A DNA stretch of 64,000 nt, taken from assembly GCA_015501585.1 (NCBI GenBank), contig JADNRY010000049.1, positions 62,001 to 126,000 of the forward strand. Reading direction: 5' to 3'. Every line of letters starts with the position of its first letter. Position 1 is the stretch's first letter. Below the pieces are notes generated by a model. It was not told where the DNA came from. It worked only from the letters and a program-made list of their open reading frames with translations, and ran no database searches. Position numbers and translations under genes: made by a program. Shown piece by piece: positions 46,251-58,324 of this stretch. Source of the DNA: Rhodocollybia butyracea. Its lineage: Eukaryota; Basidiomycota; Agaricomycetes; Agaricales; Omphalotaceae.

Positions 46251-46960
46251 TGCAGTGGATGAGGTCAAAGCTGTTTTTAGTACTTAATTGAGGAATGACA
46301 CATCTTTTGCAGTGGATGAGGCCAAAGCTGTTTTTATTGCCTAATTAAGAAGTGAGAAATTTCTTGCAGTAGATGAGGTCAAAGCTGTTTTCACTGCCTA
46401 TTTAGGAAATGACAAAACTGAGCACAAAATCTGTTTGTACTTTCCTGGAGAAAAATAACTTGTATCAGACATCCAGGTCTCCTCTCTATACATAGAATAG
46501 GTTGCTCACCACAAATGAAGCCAATCCTGTGGTGGGAAGGGGTTGGATTGCAATTTTTTTTTTTGGATTACCTTTGATTGTAGTGGATGAGGCCAAAGCT
46601 GTATGTCCATAAAAGGAAATCAATGAAAAGTGTTGAGTCTAATGATTGCTTGATATAACATGCAGATTGGAATGGATAAGGCTGATTATTTGCATCCCCT
46701 AATACCCTGATATGCTCTCTACCCTTTCTTGGTCACAGATGTATTTAGATGTACCCTGGGAGATCAGTCTGTACTGATCTTTTGAACTTTCCCATCAAAA
46801 ACCCCCATTTCTTCGAAATTAGAGGAGAAGTATCAAAGTATCTAGGACAGGGGCACCTCAAGCTTCTATGACATTGTACCCTGGTATGATAGGTCCATTC
46901 TGAAGACTCAGGAGCAATGTATCCTACCCTGGATAATAACTGATAACTATGTATCTGTAC
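44480..46960. repeat. Foldback copies with CAGTGGATGAGGTCAAAGCTG word
   Basis: GCAGTGGATGAGGTCAAAGC occurs in direct orientation at about 44,520, 44,685, 46,253, 46,308 and 46,365 and inverted at about 45,345, 45,400, 45,460 and 45,640, mostly next to CCTAATTAGG. 44,750-45,300 is itself a palindrome, and 46,430-46,870 is a further copy (CATCCAG..., CCTGTGGTGGGAA...). Confidence 0.75.
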
Positions 46961-48683
46961 ATAATTCATCAGGAAAAGTACATAATGCCCAGGCAAACCT
47001 AGAATATCCTGAGGCAACCCAGGAATTATCCAGATTCCTAGGCTGCCTCAGTGTCTCTTAAAGGCTCTGGTTGACCCAAGTCACCAAGGAAACCCAGGTT
47101 TGGGCCCAATTCCTGGGTTTCCTGGGCTGCCCTGGGGCTGTCCTCAGGTTGCCCTGGCTGTTCCTGAGCTATAACTGAAATTAAATATAGAAACACAAAA
47201 GGTATGACTCATTAAACATAAAGTCTTAGGCACAAATTGAACCAACATAGTCATTCCATTGAAATCAAGAAATATCATGTATTGAATGTCTAACCACAGT
47301 AATAGTACCTATACAACTTAAAGGAGCCTCCCGTGTCCACCTAATGTGTTTGAATGAACAAAACGGTGCCTCGCTGATTAGAGGAGACAATCCAAAAAGT
47401 TGATTCAGGACATGCAGATAAAAGGATGTCAAGGATCGGCACCTTCAATGGGAGCTTCCACTCGTATAAACATGGAAACAGTCAGATGACCTTAGTAAAA
47501 CAAACACGTCATCTCCGGTCATCTCGCTAGAGGGATTATTGGGTCTACAATGAAAGGATCTGCAGAAAGGTTAGAACAGCACAAAGACCAAGTGACATAA
47601 GGACAGCCAAGACTCAAGTAAACAATCCAGACCCACTGCTGTGAAACAGATATGTTGTATGCAACACTTCATCAACTACCGCAGCTTTGAAAGTGGTCCA
47701 GCTGTATATCAATGTCTGCTGAAATGCTCACCAGATTTGGCCATGGAGACTTATGACAGAACATTGCCTCTTGAAGCAGGGCATTCTATCCACCTGCTGG
47801 AGGAGGCTAGAAGAGGCGGGGCTCTCACATGAGATCCCATGGATACCCCCACGCAGGTGTCCTAAAACAAACATGTCATGCACCTCTCAAGATACTGAAG
47901 CTGGCTCTATGATGAAAGGACCTTAAGAAACTGCTGGGAAACAGATAAGCGGTATTTGGGTAGGCTGAGTGTGCTAGCCCTGGAGGAGGTTGTGATACTG
48001 ACAGCTACCTTTGGTATCCCCGGGAGCGTTAAGACAAAACATTTCTCTGTTTCCCAGCAGTATCTACATAGAGGATCGCCTTGTCATTGAATCTAGTGAG
48101 CATTTCAGCAGATGTTGATACTGCTGGACCAGTTCTGGTAGTTTTTGATGAAGCTTTGAAGGTGTTGCATTTGACGTACCTGTTTCATGGCAGTGGATCT
48201 GGATCTTTTGCTTGAGTTGATGTAGTCTTGGCTGTCCTTATTTGTTTAGGCATCAAGCCAAAACTGGTACGCGCTTGTTTCAACGTACTATCTTTCTGGT
48301 GGGACAAGGGAACTAATCCCACCACTCTTGAAAGTAGTATGTGACTTTCAATGTTTCACATGATCAAAAAAGGAACCATAGTAACACTTCGCTTCCAGAG
48401 ACTGAAATGAAGCTGGACCCCAATATGATATTGCACAGCCCAGTCAGTGGCATTTGCGAGCTGAGGGTGATCCCATAGAGAAAGCTGCCGGTCCCTATGC
48501 CAGCATAGGCAGCAAGCTCGACTCCGGTAGAGAAGGTGAACTACGAGGCCAATGCAGGGATGGTAGCAATGCACGTAAAGGCTAACTGTTATAACTACCT
48601 AATACCTATCTACAGTTCTAATATGATTGTGGTATTAAATCACATTAACTGATTTCATGTCTAACGTGAAGAACTACAACCAC
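46961..48683. other. Repeat remnants without gene
   Basis: A CATCAGGAAAAG end lies at 46,968 with CCTGGG-rich DNA to 47,170. Arms at about 47,560-47,740 and 48,090-48,250 are inverted copies (GGACAGCCAAGACT, AGCTTTGAAAGTGGTCCAGC-like and complement). The frames at 47641-47832 (+) and 48356-48574 (-) have no recognisable domain. Confidence 0.5.
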
Positions 48684-48774
48684 GGTCCAATGGTGTAGAG
48701 GTTAACATGCACAATAGCTTGTATAATTGATACATTGCATGCGTGCGCGCCAGGTTCAAGTCCTGGTCAGACCA
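48684..48774 (+). tRNA. tRNA-like sequence (intron-bearing tRNA, pseudogene or SINE head)
   Basis: An A box TGGTGTAGAGG and a B box GGTTCAAGTCC are both consensus-like, and a T-arm CCAGG-TTCAAGT-CCTGG is perfect. GGTCCAA at the start pairs with TCAGACC at five of seven positions. T-runs follow at 48,789-48,810 and could end Pol III transcription. The D-arm is of the Gln/Glu type. The anticodon arm cannot be folded with T33, even allowing an intron, so I give no amino acid and suspect a pseudogene or a tRNA-derived element. Confidence 0.45.
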
Positions 48775-48810
48775 TGGGCATGACTTCATTTTTGTTTTGT
48801 TTTGTTTTTT

Positions 48811-50160
48811 CCTAAATCACATCATGGTGAGCATTTATTTGGGAGAAGTACTACCTAGTGACTCCAACTACTTTTATACTACTTAAAGCAGCCTCACAAT
48901 ACAGTGAAACCCGATTTTGCATTAACATACATTTCACGTGATTTCCTACTCTTTTACCATGATCTTCAATACCACACATCTCTTTCACCTCTTTGACCTC
49001 GGGCCTGCAAAGTAGAGCCCAATCAAACTCACACTTCTTGAACTTCAACTGATATTCTAAGATTTCAACCAATTGCTGCCAAACATGGTTTTCTGGTGGC
49101 AAAGGATGTCAATGAAGTACTGTTGTGCCATGAAGATATTTCGTGCCTGGTAAGTTTACAATCAGATATGCGCCTTTGACGTCTTTTATGCTTTTGTTCT
49201 CCATTATCTCTAAAGAAATTTTGGATATGGATACAGATTCACCAGTATGCTCTGTCAGGATCATCCTCCTGCCGAACCTCCAGTTCACCCTGCCTAACCA
49301 CCTAACCATTCCAAGACTGGTGTGCCTCACACCAAAAGGGTTCATTAGCAAGTGTGTACAATTTCTTTTCTTGTTTACCATTACTGTAGCTGATACAATC
49401 TACCAGTATTTTTCTCCACTTTAAAACACTTTATTGGAATAGACTAATGAGAAGTGGGGAATTCAGCATCTCCTAAACTGAGTAGATGACTTCTTCTCTC
49501 TCTGATTTCCAGGGAAGTCATGGATTGGGGAGGAGGTTGTAATACTGACAGCTGCCTTTGGTATCCCCGGGAGCATTAAGAAGTTGAAATGCTTCTTTGT
49601 TGTCAATGGATGTCGATGAAGTACCAAACTTTGGGAAGGCAGGAGGTACCATTGTGCCACAAAGATATTTTGTCACTGGTAAGTTTTCAATCAGACCTGC
49701 GCCTTTGATGTCTTTCTTGCTTTTGTTTTCCATTATTGCTAAATAAGCTTGAGATATGGATACAGATGTACCAGTACACTATGTCAGGATCATCCTCAAC
49801 CTCCAGTTAACCCCGCCTAACCACCTGACTGTTCCAAGACTGGTGTGCCTCATGCCAAAAGGTTCGTTAGCAAGTGCATACAATTTTTTTTCTTGATTGC
49901 CATCACTGTAGCTGATGCAATCTACCGTTTTCTCCACTTTAAATCGCTTTATCGGAATAGACTAACGGCTCCCATAATCTTAACTCCCATATGAGTCTTT
50001 GGCTCACAGGTGGACATGCTGGTCGCAATTCACAAGAAGTGGGGCATTCAGTGTCTCCTAAACTGAGTAGATGACTTCTTTGCTCTCCGATTCAGAGGGA
50101 AGTCATGGATCGAGGAGGAGGTCGTGATACTGATAGCTGCTTTAGTATCCCTGGGAGCGT
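48811..50160. repeat. Direct duplication with ~510-600-bp spacing
   Basis: 49,090-49,440 (GGATGTCAATGAAGTAC, TTAACAATCAG, ATTCACCAGTATGCTCTGTC, AAGACTGGTGTGCCTCA) recurs at 49,600-49,950. TCCTAAACTGAGTAGATGAC recurs at 49,470 and 50,056, and GGAGGAGGTTGTRATACTGA recurs at 47,982, 49,529 and 50,115. No convincing gene; the short frames are duplicated with it. Confidence 0.7.
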
Positions 50161-50576
50161 CAGGAAGACAACCCGCTATTAGGCCTAATATCAGCCTAAG
50201 GCGTGTAACCATACATTTTGACATTTTGTACATGTTATACAATGCAATAAGAGAGCTATACGGAGCCCAAGCATGATAGCTGTTGCCGAGGCAAAGAACT
50301 TAACAATAATACTCAGCGAGCTGTGAAGGTACGCCCACAAGCGTAGCCTAGAGCCTATACTCTCTAAACTACAGGACATCTCGAAGCAGGATAAGTACTA
50401 AGCCAACGCGTTACTCAAGGGAAGGCATCCCTTGCACTAAGACCCCCAACAAGCTATGTTAAGATGTGGACTTTACAGTCCGTAACCATGGACCAGAACA
50501 ATCCCAAGGAAACTGTAGAGGTCTATTCGCAGCACCGGTTGTAACCGTGAAGACGGTAGAAACATGCTTAGTGGTC

Positions 50577-52751
50577 CCATCATCAGGAAAATACCCCCTT
50601 TACTCAAGGAGAGTTGAGCCAACCTGGATGACCCTTCAGCCAGCCTGAGGGCTGTATGGCCCCCAATGGTCATTGGGGGCCATACAGCACTCAATGCAAG
50701 GTTGATCTATTTCAATCCACTGAAGCCAACTTCAAACCAACTTCAAACCAGCTTCAAGCCAACTTCAAGCCAACTTGGGTAACTTGAGCAACTTCAAGGC
50801 AACTCAAGTCAGTCTCAAGTCAGCCTGAACTCAGCTAGAGTAGTCCCAAGTCAATCTCAAGCCACCTGTGAGTAGGCAACATATTACTTCAAGAACATTC
50901 AAGTCACAACAACTAAGTGTTCAAATGATGTAATTTGTATACAAACAAAGTACAAAATAAATGATAATAACATAAGATAATAGCAAAGTTTAGGGTGAGT
51001 ACAGCAATAGTAAGGGGGTACCTAGTGGATCTAGACAAGCCCTATAACAAAGAAATGGAATGAAAACTGAGGGGAATATGGCAAAAACAGGAAAAACCAC
51101 CTAAATGAGACTGACCAGGGTGAGATGACCAAGATGGAAAGTGACCAAGAAGTGAGTGGAGGAGCATGGAGAGGGTCCTAAGTGAATGTGAATGGGCCCT
51201 ACCTCGGAAAAATTGAGTGAAAATTGAAGGAGTTATGGCAAAAACATTGAAAATCACCTATATGACGAGAGAGTGATGGAAAAGGTTGTGAATTGCTCTA
51301 GCGTGAGTACAGCGACAGTGAGGGGGTACCTAGGGGATCTAAACGAGCCCTGGACGAAAGAAATTGAATGAGAACTGAGGGAAATATGGCAAAAACAGCG
51401 AAAATCACCCAAGTGAGACTGACCAGGGGGAGATGACCAAGATGGAAAGTGACCAAGAACTGAGTAGAGGAGCATGGAGAGGGTCCTAAGCGAATGTGAA
51501 CGGGCCCTACCTCGGAAAAATTGAGTGAAAATTGAAGGAGTTATGGCAAAAACATTGAAAATCACCTATATGATGAGAGAGTGATGGAAAAAGTTGGGAA
51601 TTGCTCTAGCGTGAGTACGGCGATAGTGAGGGGGTACCTAGGGGATCTAAACGAGAAGAAATCGAATGGAAACTGATGGAAATATGGCAAATACAGCGAA
51701 AATCACCCAAGTGAGACTGACCAGGGGGAGATGAACAAGATGGAAAGTGACCAGGAAGTGAGTGGAGGAGCATGGAGAGGGTCCTAAGCGAATGTGAACG
51801 GGCCCTACCTCGGAAAAATTGAGTGAAAATTGAAGGAGTTATGGCAAAAACATTGAAAATCACCTATATGACGAGAGAGTGATGGAAAAAGTTGGGAATT
51901 GCTCTGGCGTGAGTAGGGCGATAGTGAGGGGGTACCTAGGGGATCTAAACGAGCCCTGGACGAAAGAAATTGAATAAGAACTGATGGAATTATGGCAAAA
52001 ACAGCGAAAATCACCTAAGTGAGACTAACCTGGGGACAGTAACCAAGATGGGGAGCTATTCAAACAATATTGAAGCGGTGGGGAGAGGGTCCCTAGGGGA
52101 TCTAAACGAGCTCTACATCGAAGAAATTGAGTGAAAACTGAAGGAGATATGACAAGAACACCAAAACTCACCTAAGTGGGACAGGTTTTCTCTCATTTTA
52201 AATGTAGGGCACATTCACAGTCTCTAGGGAGCCTCTCTATGTTCCTTTATTCACTTCCTGTCTTTGCACTTTCCTACCCTGGTCCCATCCCACACTACCC
52301 CCAGTTGTATAGAATTTGTCTAGATACCTAATGACCTCTGTCTACACAATTGATCTTTTTTAAACCTAAACCTCATTCAAGTTCAACTTAAATAGCAACT
52401 TTGGGCATTACTACTCTACAGTTGAACTCAGTACATGCCTTATACCAGGTTAAGCTCAAGTTGACTTCAGTTAATCTCAAGTTAACCTCAAGTTGACAAA
52501 TCTACTGAGGTTGACCCTGGTTGATCTCAAGCTAACAAATCTACTCAAGTTGACCCAGGTTCGCCTCAAGTTGGCAAATCTACTCAAGTTGGCCCAGGTC
52601 AACCTCAAGTTGACAAATATACTCAAGTTGGCCCATGTCAACCTCAAGTTGACAAATATACTCAGGTTGGCCTCAAGTTGGCAAATATACTCAAGTTGGC
52701 CTCAAGTTGGCTCAAGTTGGCTTGAGTCTATTAGCCTTTTCCTGATGATGG
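50577..52751. mobile_element. CCATCATCAGGAAAA-ended TIR element inserted in family B copy A
   Basis: The 15-bp ends CCATCATCAGGAAAA and TTTTCCTGATGATGG are perfect inverted repeats. In copy B the same place reads GCTTAGTGGTC-TACAG-AAAGC without insertion, so the boundaries are supported by an empty site. Subterminal repeats are mirrored: AACTTCAAGCC words on the left (50,715-50,830) and CTCAAGTTGGC words on the right (52,450-52,720). Confidence 0.8.
51000..52160 (-). repeat. ~300-bp tandem repeat, about 3.5 copies
   Basis: The block GATGACCAAGATGGAAAGTG ... CCTCGGAAAAATTGAGTGAA recurs with start points at 51,257, 51,565 and 51,863 (minus strand) and a half unit at 52,014. Each unit consists of two related halves that share TATGGCAAAAACA and GAAAATCACCTA. 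Confidence 0.85.
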
Positions 52752-53370
52752 AAAGCTACGTGCCGGGATAGCCTTGGCAAATGGAGATGTTTGATCTTAA
52801 AAATCATACACGGGAGGTCTTATCCATTAAAGCCAACTATCGGGAATCACTTGTACATACTCAGCACAGTTGCTCGAGACTATCATAAGTGATGTTGTTG
52901 GGAGGCTAGACAACAGGCCTTCTCGAGAGAATGTTAATTACACTCAGGATGGACAGAACTATCCGAGGAATAGAATGAAACTCACCCAAGGGAAACCAGG
53001 TGGTGAGTGGTCATGAAGCGTACAGGTACTCCTGGCCCCGGAGAATTGTGGAGTAATCGGAGAAACCTTGCTCGGATCAAAATAATCTAAAAACTATGTT
53101 AATCCTCACGAAATCATATTTTACCTCTGATATATATCCAAGAATGGACTATTTCCTTATTGTGTGTACCATAAATAGGCTGGAGTTTCCTTTCCAAGCC
53201 AGATTCCTCTGTTCTACTCTCTTTCCATCTCTCTCCAAATCTGTTTCATCTATTTTTCATATTAAACTCTCTCTACTCAGTATATAAGCCAGATATATTT
53301 ATTCAATAAGAAGTTACTTGCCACCTCCCCTGTATGAGATTGGTTGTGTTTCTTCACTGCTAGAGTTTGT

Positions 53371-53643
53371 CTGTCCCTTAAATCCTCCTGGTTTAAAAGT
53401 ACTGAATCAATCAGACACCATAACTGGGCGTCTGTTTAGGAAGTGTACAGGGACTGGCATTCTCTCAGGAAGTTTCTTGCCCTCGACTTGACTGCTAAGA
53501 CCAGTTGTCTGTCCCTTAAATCCTCCTGGTTTAAAAGTACTGAGTCAATCAGACACCGTAACTGGGCGTCTGTTTAGGAAGTGTACAGGGACTGGCATTC
53601 TCTCAGGAAGTTTCTTGCCCTCAACTTGACTGCTAAGACCAGT
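53371..53643 (+). repeat. 148-bp tandem duplication within family B
   Basis: CTGTCCCTTAAATCCTCCTG starts at 53,371 and again at 53,519; both units end with GACTGCTAAGACCAGT. The duplication is present in copy B too (59,120-59,345), so it is older than the spread of the two copies. Confidence 0.85.
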
Positions 53644-54742
53644 GCTCCATAGAACGTCCCCACGGGATCAGTAGTGTGACGCCTCCTGACTTGGTTATCT
53701 TAAGAAAGTAATAAACTTCACGTGCTTTGCAAAGCCCATTTATATCTTGATCAAATTTAAGTGTGTAGAGTTCTCTTGAACTCCAGATCAACTCAAATCT
53801 AGTTGCTTCCTTAGAGGGGATGGCTTCTAGTAAGGGATTATTTGGCTCCAGAGTGAGGGTTCCTTAGTTGACTTCTTCATGAAGTTAGACAAGCCACTAA
53901 GATTGTGGCATGAGTTCCTAGTGATTAAGTTCACTCACAATCTTGTAGCTTGGCCCAGAGTTTGGTCGAGGTCTTTACAGCATCACAGCAGCTAGTGCCA
54001 GAGTTTGCCTAGGGTTGTCGACAAACCTTGGGATTACTATTCTAGCTAGAGCCAGAGTTTGCCTAGGAGAATCTTAGTTTCGTTGTATTGGTTTTGGTTT
54101 TGGTTAATTGATTTGGACATACACATCTGGTTCCCTTGTACACTTGTACACCCAACTAGGCTTCTCTCAACTTAGTTCTAAGAGTTGTCTAGGCTTAGGT
54201 ACCCATGTTAGTGCTACAGTCTTGAACCTGGAGCAGTCGCACACATACATCCGATATTACAAGACTTTCCCTCGGGGAATCTCTGACAACCTGCCCTTGC
54301 TCCCTTACATATTGATAGTCTGGTTAGGTGCGGTAGTGTTTTTGTTAGGTTGTTTTATAGCACCTTTCGCATACCTACACGTGAATACCCAAATAATGCA
54401 TTGGTTGATCACAATCAACACGTTTGGCGTTTGGCATATCACATGACCTTACGGGACCATATATACTGTACTTGCATGTACAGAGGCAATGGTCACGTGC
54501 ATGTAACGGTCCAAACTTAGGCAACAGACCACAGTCTGAGCGTTACATAGGCGACAGTTAAAAATAATGTTATTGTTCCACATTTTCATCTTGTAGATCC
54601 AACAATGGTCAAGAAAGCCATAATACAATGCAGTTGTAACCCATATTCTTGAGCCTCAGCCACAATGAGCATTCCACAACACCTGGTAGACTGAATCAGC
54701 TATTTTCATACCCTCCTCAAGCATTTACCCCACAATCTTCCA

Positions 54743-56008
54743 TTGAATCCAGCCTCCTCATCATATCACTTCACCCTTTCCGAAGAAGATATTGAAGATC
54801 ATGGAGTTTTTGGTGCGACATCACAGTGCCTGGAAATTTGTCTGGGTCAACGTTGTGATGGAGAGATTGTGTTCACAGAGAGAGGATCCCAGATCAAAGG
54901 GATGATTACAATGATAAAGAATGCTGTAGAGAGGATGAGCGAAGGTGACTGCAAAGCATTTGAAACAGCTTGGTTAGACAGGTTGATTTGTGCAGCAGAG
55001 ATGGCTGGGTCAAAGCCACCAAATCCAAAAAGAAAGCAACTGGACACAGCAGGGGGTGACTGCAGTGACACTCCTGTACAGAAAAAGTCAAAATTAAATT
55101 CTCCGAGTGCTATTGACAATAATTCTGACAACCTTACTCACCAATCTTCTGCTGCTTCCTCCTCACTTCCACCTCTCAAAACACATGTAACTTTCCAACC
55201 ATCTAACCTGAAGCAAAGTGCCTTGTCCTTTGCCAAAGATACATGAACAGAGGAGGAAAAAACAAGCGGCGCGCCTTTGTAGAATGAAGAAGGCAACAGA
55301 TGAACAAGCTGCAGTTGAAGAGCGGCTTGAAAAGGAAAAATTGGCAAAGAAAGAGCGAGCACAAGAACTAAACTGTTTACGCCAGCAGCGCTACTGGACA
55401 AAGTTAGCAGAGGCACGGGAGGGCAGTGACTTGGACACAGACTCACCCAATGAACCAACAGCAACTTGCCCACTTCCTACTCCTGATCTTGCTGCAATCT
55501 CCCGACCAGGATTTGAAGGTTACTGTGAAATCAGAGATGGTTCTCGAGGTGGTACACACCGAGGTGATGCTAAAAGAGTCAATTGGTTCCACCCTCTGCT
55601 ATGGCCCCAATCAACAATGCTATGAAACGAGCTGGATGGAGCTCTGCAGGTGCAGTAAAGATCCTGCAACTTGAGCGCCCAGAGTTCTATTCAAAAATCT
55701 ACCGAGGGACGATCCACAAGTGGAAGAAGGAGGGGGAAAATGATTGGTCAGAAGAGACGAAAGCTAAGATTATGAATCGTCACGCACTGATCGGTACAGG
55801 CAGAGCTGGGGCGCTTGCCAAGTTCCCCGCACTTGTCACAGAGATCAAAACTGCTTTACAGGATCTTCGTACTGCAGGGCTGGTTGTGAATATCACAATT
55901 GCACGTTTGATAATACTTGGTTTGATTCAGGAACACTATCCTGAAGCTCTGACAAGACATTTCTGTTGTACCAAAACATATGTTCGGATTTTTGACTGTA
56001 CTACATAG
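54743..56008 (+). pseudogene. DDE-type (fungal Tc5/pogo-like) transposase, N-terminal fragment
   Basis: The first frame (54743-55246) has a charged region with a KPPNPKRKQLD nuclear-signal-like motif; the next (55218-55625) is a coiled-coil-rich stretch (EQAAVEERLEKEKLAKKERA); the last (55583-56008) reads AMKRAGWSSAGAVKILQLER, TIHKWKKEGENDWSEETKA and ALQDLRTAGLVVNITIARLI, then LGLIQEHYPEALTRHFCCTK. This last part is the DNA-binding N-terminus typical of Agaricomycete DDE_1 transposases. It stops just before the FL..LNW segment and the catalytic domain is absent. At least two frame changes separate the parts. The whole lies between inverted family B copies. Confidence 0.6.
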
Positions 56009-57130
56009 TAGTAGTCTCTGCCACATGCAAGAACGACTTATACAGCACCTGAAGCGACAGTATATCCTAATCTGTATAGATTCTGCCAAAAAGTGCGATT
56101 TTGAGGAAATAAAACATGAATAGGGTGTGCTGTAGGTCTCAGACAGTCCTAGAAACTTGGGGATCATGTATTCAAATCATATAGAGGCCCTCCAGCCCAA
56201 AAATTTCGAGTCTGTACATCATATAGAGGCCCTCCAGACCAAAAATGCTAAGTGTGCACATCTCAATGTCATGATCTGAACTTTGAGTCAAGTTGAGATA
56301 TCCTAGTGTGGACTTAATAACTTATCCTGCCATTGAGATACCCAGATGTAGAAATAACACTTTGAAGTCATCTAGTACAATCCGAAAACATGTACAATAT
56401 CCTACTGTTACTTTGCTTCAGGTACCTACTTTACATCTGTAAACACTGTATAGACTACTATTAGATAGAATACCTAGCCACAAGTATGCTTTTAGGCCGC
56501 TTTGCTGGCATTCTAAAGATGGTAATAAAACAGCTTTGACCGGAGCTATGGCTATAATTTCGCTTCAGTGACCTATGATATATCTACAGACACTATGTAC
56601 ACTCTTATTAGCAAGCTATCAAGTGTAGAAACAGGCTTTTTAGACCGCTTTGCTGGCATTCTTAATTAGGTAATAAAAACAGCTTTGGCCGAAGGTAATC
56701 TAAATAATTTTGATCAATCCATCCCATTGTGGCGCCCCAGTGGCTGAGGTGCAGTGCTCAAATATTAATACACTATCCATAGCCTTTTTTGGGCTATCTA
56801 CCATGCCAGAAATGTCCTGGCAAATAGGCTCATAAACCACTGATTTTTGCGAAGCTATGCAAACCTGCGATGTGCCGGTCACATGACCCCATCAATGCGT
56901 ACTGGCACTACCGCTTTAGCTATGGCTCAATATGGCCGACTTTGTATTCCCTAATCTAGCTAAAACAGATGTGATGTGACATGCAAATCCAGCTCTATGT
57001 TACACTCAGCGAAATATTTCCTAATCCAGTAATTTTCCATAAGCCTAGTTGTGACATATGCCACATTGTAATGTAAGGTCACTTGATGCTACACCAGGGG
57101 TTGTCTTAAATTGTAATGCGAGCTCTGGCC
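56009..57130. other. Stretch with a ~157-bp direct repeat
   Basis: GCTTCAG...CCGCTTTGCTGGCATTCT occurs at 56,415-56,520 and again at 56,572-56,665. The second unit ends in AATTAGGTAATAAAAACAGC, the word common to 44,480-46,960. CATATAGAGGCCCTCCAG is also duplicated (56,177 and 56,219). No gene. Confidence 0.55.
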
Positions 57131-57296
57131 TAGAGATGTCCACGAGTCCAAGTCAAGTAATACTTGGACTTGTGGTGCAAGTACTTGCGAACCAAAAGGT
57201 GATACTTGTGACCCGTTGTGACTCATGGGAAACAAGTACCCCTACTTGCAAGTATTCCCACGACTCATACTCACAAGTACCTGCAAGTAGTTGGTA
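57131..57296. repeat. MITE fragment, TAGAGATGTCCACGAGTCC end
   Basis: Begins TAGAGATGTCCACGAGTCC like the 38,205 end, followed by AAGTACTTG/CAAGTAC palindromic words. The right end is not identified. Confidence 0.5.
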
Positions 57297-58149
57297 CTTC
57301 CAAAGTTAATTCATCTATTCCATAGTATTGTATTGTTATAATACCATGTAAAGAACATTTATTTCATGCAAGGCAGCATCACAAGGGTATTTAATGTCCA
57401 GAATAGCACCTAATAACATTACATGGGCACACAATAATGGTCCTTGAGTGATACATGTATATATATACTGGTACAGTTGAGTATTTCATATGGAATAAGC
57501 TAGTATGGAATAATCGTAATATGGAATAGGAATATGCCTTCCCCAGCTTGGGAGTGGCCCATATTCCATGAAATTGTGATCCGGAATATGGAATACAAAA
57601 ATTGGATGGATATTTCATAGGACAATCATGGATATGACCCTTGCCTACCCTTATTGACCTAAATATTATTCTACGAGCCTTTCTACATCTTATATAGATG
57701 TGGCAACTGCTGAAACCATCAACAGGAATTATGTACTATAGGGAAATGCAATTCCCGGTTTTTTTCCCCACCTTCTATGGCTCCTGCTGTGAGCAAAAAA
57801 AACACACAAAGTCAGGCAATACCAGCGGGGAGCCTGTGAAACATAGATCTCAAAAACCTCATGGCCCCAAAGATGCTCCCCGCACAATGGCAAAGCCTCT
57901 AAAATAGCATAAAGAGGATCTGACTCTTCATGATTGTCTTGAAGTTGTTGGGTATGCTGAAGCTTCTTTTGACAATTTGCTCCAACTGTGGAGATTCAGA
58001 GTGCTCTTTGAAGCTGAGCCAATTTGAGGTGAAATTAGATGGGAAAAGGAAGCATTAAAAGTTCAGACTCATTTAGAAGGTTTTTTTTGTTTTGTTTTGC
58101 AAAATAGCTCATAACTCTAATCCCTTTTGGTTAAAAAATTTATACAGCT
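57297..58149. other. No recognisable gene
   Basis: AATATGGAATA words recur at 57,480-57,600. The frame 57698-57907 has a basic tail but no known domain. Confidence 0.4.
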
Positions 58150-58320
58150 TTGAGCACCTAGGCTTGCCCTGGGTTTGCCTAGGATACCCTAGGGAATCCT
58201 CAAGAGCCTTGAATGGCAAGGGATGAGCCCAAATTCCTAGGATGCCATAGGATTCATAGGTCACCTAGTTTGCTTTAGGCCACTCTGGGGTCACCTAGGC
58301 AAAAACGGCTTTTCCTGATG
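58150..58320. repeat. Half of a CATCAGGAAAA-ended element
   Basis: GGAATCCTCAAGAGCCTTGA through GGTCACCTAGGCAAAAAC to CTTTTCCTGATG matches the right half of the foldback at 35,250-35,370 and 36,524-36,550. Notably, here the right arm continues without the LTR that interrupts the other copy. Confidence 0.7.
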
Positions 58321-58324
58321 TTTA

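Larger units (their letters stand above)
50170..54410 (+). mobile_element. Family B repeat, copy A (interrupted)
   Basis: 50,170-50,576 plus 52,752-54,410 match, in reverse complement, the copy at 58,325-60,435. Shared landmarks are GCAATAAGAGAG, CGTGAAGACGGTAGAAA, ATAAATAGGCTGGAGTTTCC, CTCTACTCAGTATATAAGC and AACAAAAACACTACCG (inverted). The only frame with length (54108-54446) is mirrored in the other copy and has no known domain. Copy A is split by the 2.2-kb element at 50,577. Confidence 0.75.

Noticed and set aside
51042..52014. Minus-strand frames starting MIFNVFAITPSIFTQFF
   Set aside because: They follow the 300-bp tandem unit; each copy stops at the same place and there is no family match.
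54108..54446. Frame with VWLGAVVFLLGCFIAP, mirrored at 58275-58598 on the minus strand
   Set aside because: A single hydrophobic stretch in a dispersed repeat; conserved only because the two copies are recent duplicates.
56725..56885. Possible A-box-like TGGCTGAGGTG
   Set aside because: No B box at proper distance and no cloverleaf.
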